Source: Luscinia megarhynchos
Lineage: Eukaryota > Chordata > Aves > Passeriformes > Turdidae
Direction of reading: 5' to 3'
Assembly: GCA_034336665.1 (NCBI GenBank)
Contig: CM067568.1
Coordinates: 44,496,770 to 44,560,769, forward strand
Length of the DNA stretch: 64,000 nt
The translations under genes and the position numbers were made by a program. This document shows positions 56,346-64,000 of the stretch, one piece after another (positions within the stretch are counted from its first letter, which is position 1; every line of letters begins with the position of its first letter). The notes beneath the pieces are model-generated. The model was not told the DNA's origin. It saw only the letters and a program-made list of their open reading frames with translations, and searched no databases.

Positions 56346-56678
56346 ATGGCTGTAGCTTTTGGAATTGCTAAAGAGCTTGAGATAATGTTTTATCAGCATT
56401 TACAACCCGCTCTGAGAGCTGTTCCCGCTGGGCTGTTGTTTCTACTCTGCTCCATCCCCCTGGGTTTCTCAGGCTCTGCCTACATTCTCCTATACACAGT
56501 TGCCCGTAGCAACACCCATTTGAAAAGGCCCCCGGTGCTGTCATCTCTCCCCGGAGGACAGAACAGGAGCTCTGGCAGTGCCAGCAGCAGCACTGGCACA
56601 GCTCAGCTCTCTGGGCCTCCCCTGGTAAGCAGGACTGAAGGAAACATACCTCCAGAAAACAACAGTTTCCAGGAATGA
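56346..56678 (+). CDS. Candidate small membrane protein ORF, 110 codons (unproven)
   Basis: I do not recognise this protein. The ORF starts at an ATG with strong context (ACAATGG) and has an in-frame TAA 24 nt upstream, so the frame is closed at both ends. It ends in TGA at 56676-56678. Residues about 26-50 (AVPAGLLFLLCSIPLGFSGS and on to YILLYTV) form one long hydrophobic helix. The tail is Ser/Gly/Pro-rich and hydrophilic. The patch holds several CpGs in an otherwise CpG-poor intron. A donor-like CTG/GTAAGC lies at 56624-56625, so it may instead be an alternative exon or a regulatory patch. A chance ORF is also possible. It sits in the sense direction inside KCNK13 intron 1. Confidence 0.3.
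   Translation: MAVAFGIAKELEIMFYQHLQPALRAVPAGLLFLLCSIPLGFSGSAYILLYTVARSNTHLKRPPVLSSLPGGQNRSSGSASSSTGTAQLSGPPLVSRTEGNIPPENNSFQE
56499..56513. promoter_or_regulatory. X-box-like (RFX) site
   Basis: GTTGCC, spacer CGT, AGCAAC fits the RFX family consensus of two inverted half-sites, with the spacer at the three-base upper limit. It lies in the CpG-containing patch at 56346-56678. It is a candidate enhancer or promoter element of intron 1. Confidence 0.45.
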
Positions 56679-56907
56679 GAGAGCAGCATACCCAACACCA
56701 ATAGCATTTGATGAATCACTTACCTACTAGGAGCTGGTCTGGTGGAAACACCCTGTCCCTGATGTTCTTCAGAGTCAGTTGTCCCAAACCCCTTCCACAG
56801 CCAGAACCACCTCCTCTCTCACACCTGCCTGCTTCTTGTGGGATTCTGCAACTAGCTGGATCAAGGCTGAGCTGGTTAAAAATACTCTGACAAAAGCTTC
56901 ATTTTTA

Positions 56908-57140
56908 AACTGGAAGAGAGTAGTTTTGGATTAGGTATTAAGAAGAAATTCTTTACTGTGAGGGTGGTGAGGCACTGGAACAGGTTGCCCAGAGATTATG
57001 GATGGCCCATCCCAGGAAGTGTTCAAGGCCAGGCTGGATGAGGCTCAGAGTAACCCAGGTTTAGTGAAAGGTGTCATGGTAGGGGGATTGGAAAGAGGTG
57101 GTCTTTGAAGTCCCTTCCAGCCCAAGTCATTCTATGATTT
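56908..57140 (+). mobile_element. CR1 LINE 3' fragment
   Basis: This is a plus-oriented copy of about 230 bp. It shows TTAAGAAGAAATTCTTTACT, GTGAGGGTGGTGAGGCACTG, AACAGGTTGCCCAGAGA, CAAGGCCAGGCTGGATGAG, TGAAGTCCCTTCCAGCCC and the tail ATTCTATGATTTTT. Confidence 0.93.
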
Positions 57141-59592
57141 TTAACCTCTCATTTGGATCAATGTGAGGGTACAGCTGCACTGGCACAAGAAAGGTAGTGC
57201 CAGGGACAAGTGGGCAACTGTTGCCTTTGCCACTGAGATAAATTCTTATCAAATTTCAGTGTAAATTGAGAAAGCTGGGGTTTTTTATCAGTGTAGCTGG
57301 CAACTTCTGTATTTATGTGGTAATGCTGGCATAACTGCACCAACAGGACTCGAGTGGAACTTGGTAGGTGGGATTCACTTACAGTGAGATCCACTGGAGT
57401 TCTGCACTCAAATTTGCCATCACCTGAAAATATAAAGGATATAGATGCCCAATGCTGATATGGAGCCAGTATCTCTCAAGTCTGTTCCCAGAGATTCAAA
57501 TCCCAGTCTCTTTCAACATTGCTATTGGGATGTTTGGACTCAGATCTGCACTCTACATCAGGCCATTTATCCTCACTCCAAGCTCCTTCCCCATTCTCTT
57601 TCTTTTCTTCCTTCATCCCCAACATATTCTTGTTCTAGTGAAACCATAGTTCTGTAGCTTTTGACCCATCAGATTGCACAAATTCCATTTAACTAGATAG
57701 CAGAACTGCAACAGCAATTAACAAGGCTAGATGTGGCAAGATCTCTGATCAAGAAGAGTGAAGTTGGTGTATCATTACTCAGAATAGTGGTGCAGCTCAA
57801 AACTAGGTATTGAGGCTTCAAAATCCTCTAGCCTGCCTCCCCCATTTTCTTATTTGGTGTGCATTACCCTTAATAGGAGGGAGTTATATTATTACTGTTC
57901 TTACAGCTATTGCTGTTCTAATGACTAGATACAAATCAGAAAAGAAGTGTGCTTGGCAGATCTCTAATAAACATGGTGGATTAGAAGTATATTATAGCTT
58001 CTCAAACTGAATGTGAATTCCTACTGGTCATGTAGAGCATGGGTTTTAGAGAGACTTGGAAAATACCAGATGTGTAAATCTTGGAAGAGAAGCATATGGG
58101 AACAGTAGTGGGAACCTAGATTTTCCTTAGCTAGTGCAGTGGATAGAAAAGCTTACTCACAAGATACCTCCCTACTCAAAGCAGTGAACCCGTGGTTAAG
58201 ATTTTAAATTTGTTCAGCCTGTCAAATTGTTTATGTGCCTGACCCAGCTCTTGGGCATCAGTACAGGCTGCACTGTGTGCTTTGGCTCACTCCAAAGAGA
58301 GCACTGCTGCAAAGGGTTATGTAAAATGGGGAATACAGAAGTTCTAAAATTATGTGTTCACATCTTTACAAGCCAAAGCAGGAAAGCACATTTCATTTTT
58401 AAAGACATCAGTACTGTACCAGTTGATATCATTGTGTTGAGGAAGACCTGATCCTTGAGCAGACTGTGTTGGCATGTGCTTACTCGTACAGCACTGGAAT
58501 AAATCTGTCATTTCCTCACACCTGCTCGCATCAGTAAGTTGGGACTATGCTGAATTACCTGCCCTCACACTGCTGAGTTTAAAAACAGTCACTTCAGCCT
58601 GTTTAAAATAAAATTAATTGCAAGATATCATAATAAAACCTCAGAATTTACTAGCTGAGTAGAACAAATATTAATTTTAATATTATATTAATATTAAATT
58701 GTATTAGAAGAAGCATAACTGCACAGTCTCCTTAAAAGGGTGCTCTTTATGGTGATATATAAAAGGTGGAAATCTGGAGTTTTTTTAAAGTTGCATTTTC
58801 TAATGTACCAAAAGTAATATACCATAAGCATTGATGTTTTCAGTAAACCTGAGGTGAGCAACATCCCTGAAAAAAATAATTCCATGTGCTGAATAGGCTG
58901 CAAAGCAAATGGTGTTTTTGCCTGAATCATTAGAGATCTCAGATGCAGTGGTTCCAAGGTAAAAATGGCAAAGTCTTAAATTGAAATTGTGAATGTTTTG
59001 TAGAAAGACAAGAGTGGAAGAACTTCACATTCTATTCCCCACAAGCTCCAAGGCCTCAGCTGTGGCAAGACATGTAGGAGGTAATCTACAGAGCACTGTG
59101 TGTTTTCATAATTGAGTTGTGAATAAAAACTGAAATACATGATTATTTTGTGTTGAAGAGAGATATGTACCCTAATAATGTATGGAGAAAATACAGTAAT
59201 TTGCCATTCAAACTATATATTTTTAGGCACAGAATCTTGTTCTCAAATTGAAATTGACATGCAGTAAAGTAAATCTGGTTTGCTAATATCCCTTAATAAT
59301 TTTATGGGAACAAATTGGTTCTCACATTAAAACTTGTCTGGGAGGAAGTACCCAAAATTCAATCATGTGCATGATATCAGTTAGCCCAGCCTCCCTCATA
59401 TCTGTGGTTTTTATTGTGTCAGTAAGTATGTTATATTTAATCTCTATGAAATGCTGGAAGCTGAATAGTGAGATGTTTCTAAGAACTTTTATTAAGTAAT
59501 GAAGAAAGGTAAAAATAGATTTTCTGAGCTTGAATTTTTGCTAAGGAATACAACAGAAATATGACATCTAACCCAAAATGAAAGGAGAAGAT

Positions 59593-59618
59593 GGGAGGGA
59601 GGGAGGGAGGGAGGAAGG
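59593..59618. repeat. (GGGA)n short tandem repeat
   Basis: About six GGGA units, the last followed by GGAAGG. This is purine-rich simple sequence in KCNK13 intron 1. Confidence 0.85.
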
Positions 59619-59914
59619 ATAGAATGTGCAGCAGAGCTGGAATAACATGCAAATCCTGACAGAGAAAGCAGGGAAGCAGGATTCCTATAAAAACTAAAAG
59701 AATTCCCAGCAAACTCAGATCCCCTTAGTCCCCTAGCCATTCCAACCCCAGCAGGAGGTGATGCCATTTGGGGATACAAGCCTGGTCAAAGTCATAAATA
59801 TGCCCCTTGTGCACCCTCAGCATCCAATCATTGGATGTGGATGTTAGAAGGTATCTTCTCTGCTTGTGGACCTTTGTCCAACAGCAGATTTTTTCAAGAC
59901 AAGTTTGCTAGACA

Positions 59915-59993
59915 TGGAAATGGACCTCAACCTGTGTGCAGGACCTTGTTGAAGGCCTTGTTGAACTTCATGAAGTTTGCACAGACCCACCTC
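59915..59993 (-). mobile_element. Short CR1 fragment, minus orientation
   Basis: The reverse strand reads AACTTCATGAAGTTCAACAA, then GGCCTTCAACAAGGTCCTGC and ACACAGG. This is the well-known segment near the end of CR1 ORF2 (AACCTCATGAGGTTCAACAA type). Boundaries are uncertain. Confidence 0.6.
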
Positions 59994-62124
59994 TAAAGTG
60001 GTCATTTGAATTATCTAAAGCTTGTCATTGCAGTTCTTCTGTTAGGAGAGCTATTAGCAATGCATTTTGAAAAAAATAAATCATAAAGCCATAAACGTGT
60101 CAAGATTATATAAAAATGTGTTTTAGCAAGGACTTTTTAGTCCTTTTGTTATTTCACAGAATACTTTTGTACTGGACCAGCTAATTTCTTCATTCAACAT
60201 TCTGATGTTAATATATGCTTAAGGCATATTATACTCCTGACAACAGTCTGGTGTGGTTTTGTTTTTAGAGTTTTTTTCCTATAATTTGCACTTGTGGGAG
60301 TTTGGCAGCTGTGGTCTGCCTAAGCTGCTTTAACAGGGTTAATTTTTCTCTGTCAACATCATCCTTTATCATATGTGTTGAGAATTTTTTGAAAACTCTA
60401 CTCATAAAAGCATTATCTTTTCCTCTTCTTTTAAAACTCCTTTGGAGAATGTGACTTATTTATCTGCTGGTTAGAAAAGTTGCTGTGACTTTGAAAGCAT
60501 TAATTTCTTCAGTTCCTGGCTGGGTGATTTTTTCTGTGTAGTTCAAAAACCTTCCTTTCACCTGTCTCATAGACTCTGTCTCTTCAAGTACTTCACTAAC
60601 AGGCTTTTTCTTTTAGAAGAGAATCCTTTGTGGCACAGGGCTTGGTTCCTATTTTTCAGCATGTACATTATATGCTGTATCAAAGCCTTTTCATGTATGG
60701 CAAACTGTTTTGGACTTCCAGGAAGCCATTATAGAGAGACAGAAGATGGCACAGAGTCCTTTTAGTGTGGAAAGGACTTGATAAATAGCCTCAAAACTTT
60801 CAGATTTCTTTTTACACAGTTAGCCACTGGACACTTAGAGTCCTAAGAAATCCTATTATTTAGTTATGTGCTTCTTTTCCAAAGCAAAATGTACTGTTCA
60901 GCTGGGGAATAAGTACTGTGAGGTTAAACCTATTACTAGTACAGATGGCATCTTCAAAACTTCTGGAAAGAGTCAGGACTTTGTCATTTTTTCAAGAGTT
61001 TTTAAATTTACAGCTAGATTGTAAATTGGGCATTTTTTCTTCATCTTCATCTGGAAGAATATTCAATGAATTAAACAGGCAATACTACTATGCTTTTGGA
61101 TAAACATATTTAGCTTTCTCAGCTTCACTATTTTCATAAGCAGAATGTGAAAAATAATTTTAATTAAATTTAGTTATTTAACTGATCAACGTTGACAGTA
61201 TCAAGTAATCCATGCCACATCTGTGAAAAGAGTATATACAGAGCTGAGTGTTGTCCATAGGCTGCCAACCGCTGAACCATCATACTTCCAGGTTTAACAG
61301 CTTCCCAAAGATTGGGAAAAGCTATCTTCCAAAATAATCTGACATCTCTATCATGATTCTTGTGATAAAGTTCTCTTTGTGCATTTTAAAATGCATTTCC
61401 TTCTTTAAACAATAATGTTTGAAAAGATGGGCACTTCTGAAGTCCCTGTTCCTTAGCATGAAGGCCAGGACTTCAGACTTCAAGAAAAGGAGCAGCACAT
61501 TGCATTGCACCCCAGAGTGCATGCAACCTTTTCAAAGTTTAGCCAGGCATTTCACCCACAAAGATTTGTACTCTTGTATTCTTCAGCCCTATAATTTCCA
61601 CACAGGGATTGTCATCAGAGAAGAGCTGACTTTCCCTGGAGGCTCTCAAATATTTTGTTGGAAATAATAGCTGCAGATACCTCTGGGCAGAGAGGAGAGC
61701 TCCTCTAGAATGGTTCACGCTTCTAACAGCAGTGCACTAATTGCTCACCAAAAAAAAAGCTGTTAATTCAGTTAACCCACTTGCAGAGAAAAATCTCATA
61801 AAGCAGAGAGAAAGTAAAGAAAGATTGATTCAAATAAATAAATAATTTAAATTAAGATCTTTAAATAAAGATGTCAAAAACTATTATGGACCATTTAACT
61901 TTTAATCAAAAATCAGAAAAAGTTTCACAATTTTATCTGTGAAAAGATTCACTGCAGTTTTTTATTTGCATATATGAACATTTCTGTTTCTAGGCATCAT
62001 TAAAGCTTATCGTCTTTATTTCCACAAATCTATAAATATCTGACTGGAAAGCCAGAGATCCCTGTTATCCTCTAGATGAATTCCCATCCAACTGGGCACC
62101 TACCATGCAAGGGAGGCCTTGCTA

Positions 62125-62195
62125 AGCAAGGGGGCTGGACTGGCCAGTCTCCAGAGGTCCCCTCCAAGCTTAGCCACTGTCTGATTTTGGGATGC
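62125..62195 (+). mobile_element. Eroded CR1 3' end
   Basis: GGGGGCTGGACTGGCCAGTC, TCCAGAGGTCCCCTCCAAGC and TTAGCCACTGTCTGATTTTG match the terminal CR1 segment (GGTTGGACTAGATGATCTCC type) with many changes. Up to 60 bp before it may belong to the same copy. Confidence 0.6.
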
Positions 62196-62974
62196 CCATA
62201 GTGCATCACTTGTTCAGTTATATCAGAAAATGCCTAGCTCTGTAGCTTTTAACTACTCCTTATCATCTTGCTATAAATCTCATTCAGTTCTGCCTGCCTC
62301 TGCATGCCTCTCTTGTCCTTGTTTAACTGTTTGCGTGGGTAAGGCAAATGCTGAGACTTGGAATATGCCTGATGCACAGGGAGCAGAACTGATCATCACC
62401 CAGAGAGCTGAGAAGAGATTCAGCCCTTGAAATAGGTGTTATGTTGTGGGTGTTTTTACATTTGCAATGGCACAACACTTTGACAGCCAAAGTTACTGTG
62501 GAGGATTTGGAGTAGCAGAGCATTGCACCTCCCTGTCATATTTTACAAATGGGTCCAGTTTTACATGAATGTTTGGACCTGTTAAAATCATGTGAGTAGA
62601 CTTGATCACTGAATTTATGCTTGTCTTAAAGAAATTTGCCACTAGAGCTGTCACTAAAAGAGCATCTCTGGCCTCATGGGAAGGGACATATGCTTTAGAT
62701 TTAGGACATCCATGAGCCAGGGTTTTAGCAAGTCCTTTTACTTTTTGAGAAAGCCAGACATTTCAAAAACAAAGGTACACACCTTGTGTTCTGTGGATAG
62801 AAGCCAGCACAAGGTTTCAGCAATGACTTACGTTTTTCACTGAGCCAAAATTCACTGTGCTTTCTGCTGTTGTCACATCTCTTTGATTTTTTTTTCCTTT
62901 GTTATGGTATCTTAAGTTTGTCTTGACATTTTTGCACCTGGTGCCAAAAATGCTCTTTTTTTTCGTAGGTCGTA

Positions 62975-63108
62975 TAGTCTTTGAAGAATCTCAGCACTAT
63001 TCAGGTTGAGCAACCTGGTCTAACAAGTGTCTCTGCCCCTGACAGGTGAATTGGATTAGATGATCTTAGAAGGCCCCTTCCAACCCAGACTATTCTGTAA
63101 TTTTATGA
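62975..63108 (+). mobile_element. CR1 LINE 3' end
   Basis: GCAACCTGGTCTAACAAGTG, TCTCTGCCCCTGACAGGTGA, ATTGGATTAGATGATCTTAG, CCCCTTCCAACCCAGACTAT and the octamer-like tail TCTGTAATTTTATGATTG identify a short plus-oriented CR1 3' end. Confidence 0.88.
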
Positions 63109-63186
63109 TTGCTTGACAAACTCAGATTTTTTCCCCAAGTGTCCTCCCATCAGCACCCCGCACTCCAGAATAAATGTTTGCTTTCC

Positions 63187-63220
63187 AAAAAAAAAAAAAA
63201 AAACAAAAAAAAAACCAAAA
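63187..63220 (+). repeat. Poly(A)-rich tract
   Basis: A long A run broken by single C bases. It lies about 80 bp after a CR1 end, but CR1 tails are octamers, not poly(A), so the two are not obviously linked. Confidence 0.85.
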
Positions 63221-64000
63221 GGAGAAATAGCCTTTGCCCCTTTGCCCCCTTCATAACTCCTCTCAACTGGCTGTTGAGACACAAATTAACAGATAAGAAA
63301 TTCAGAGTTAATAAAACCAAAGTTGAAGTTTATCATCATATGCTCCATTGCAACCACTCTCAGATTTGTCATTTCTCCGTTACCAGTTGTCCAATGATGA
63401 ATATTTACTGAAATCTCTGATAATATTGTCTGTCATCATTTGCCAGTTTTTAAAATTTTAATTACAATTACAATCTGCTTCTGCTTTTATATGGAATATT
63501 TCAAAATCCTTATTACACACGATACCAACAGCCTTTTCTCTATGGTGTGACCTCATGGGCCTTGTTTCGTATTTCTAGTTCCTGCAGCACCTGCTTGAGT
63601 ACTATGACTTTTTTCCTTTATTCTTAGCTTTTCTGGGACTTCTGTCAGTCTCCAAGAAACTAAAGCAGTATCTATACTATCTTTTATGCCATGGTCTTTT
63701 GATCTGTCCTTTAGTTTGATGTATCCAAGCATCAGGCCAACCTAATTTTCTGGGTGAGGATTTTGTTTCCTGGAAAGTAGCATTGCTGAGGCACTTGGCT
63801 ACCAAACTTCCTCTCTGACATCCAGATAAGGCTTGAAATTGCTTAGGAAAATGTAATCACACAAAAACACACCTGCACATATACTGTTTCTTCAGCTTAC
63901 CAAAAATAAGTTCTTATCTGTGCCCAGCTTCCTTGCAGTCTGTAATCCTGTAGATGTTTTTCTTTACTTTTTTGAGCTTAATACAGCTGAGATATTTTTG

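Larger units (their letters stand above)
28429..64000 (+). other. KCNK13: KCNK13 intron 1 (at least 35.6 kb, right end outside window)
   Basis: The GTGAGC donor opens an intron that runs to the end of the window. No frame with the expected exon 2 content (second filter TIGFG, M2-M4) appears, so the intron is longer than 35.6 kb. It contains the CR1 fragments, tandem repeats, hairpin, palindrome and small ORF listed separately. The stretches 31440-38300, 44730-46900, 47000-54980, 57150-59900 and 60000-62100 show only AT-rich sequence without recognised features. Confidence 0.85.

Overview
The window is vertebrate nuclear DNA, most likely from a bird. Protein-coding exons are short, separated by kilobase introns with GT/AG borders. 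Every interspersed repeat I can name is a CR1 LINE fragment or a SINE with a CR1 tail, which is the avian pattern. The species cannot be fixed from the sequence. The order TDP1 then KCNK13 on the same strand matches, from memory, human 14q32.11, so this looks like conserved synteny.

Region 1 (1-24,676) is the 3' part of TDP1 (tyrosyl-DNA phosphodiesterase 1). Seven coding exons sum to 702 nt, 233 codons plus stop, with compatible phases at every junction. They carry the second catalytic HKN motif (His 4903-4905, Lys 4909-4911, Asn 6502-6504) and the true C-terminus. The first catalytic half lies to the left of the window. Introns carry a tRNA-Leu/CR1 chimeric SINE (9139-9294), a CR1 3' fragment (12119-12750), and an old CR1 fragment spanning the ORF1/ORF2 junction (about 14690-15160).

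Region 2 (24,677-27,330) is intergenic. It holds one CR1 fragment just behind the TDP1 poly(A) signals, otherwise AT-rich sequence, and a strong G-quadruplex motif at 26860-26883.

Region 3 (27,330-28,720) is a CpG island holding the KCNK13 (THIK-1, two-pore-domain K+ channel) promoter and 5' UTR and its first coding exon (28089-28428). The exon encodes the first membrane helix, the extracellular cap and the start of the first selectivity filter. The splice donor falls inside the filter glycine codon.

Region 4 (28,429-64,000) is the start of KCNK13 intron 1. Exon 2 is not in the window. The intron contains several CR1 fragments, a (TATGA)15 microsatellite, a 107-bp tandem duplication, an unexplained long hairpin at 46907-46986, a 20-bp perfect palindrome at 43177-43196, and a CpG-containing patch at 56346-56678 with an intact 110-codon ORF (one predicted membrane segment) and an X-box-like site. 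No CRISPR array, intact transposon or complete viral element was seen. The two genes are not known to work together: TDP1 repairs topoisomerase-DNA adducts in the nucleus, and KCNK13 forms a background K+ channel at the cell surface.
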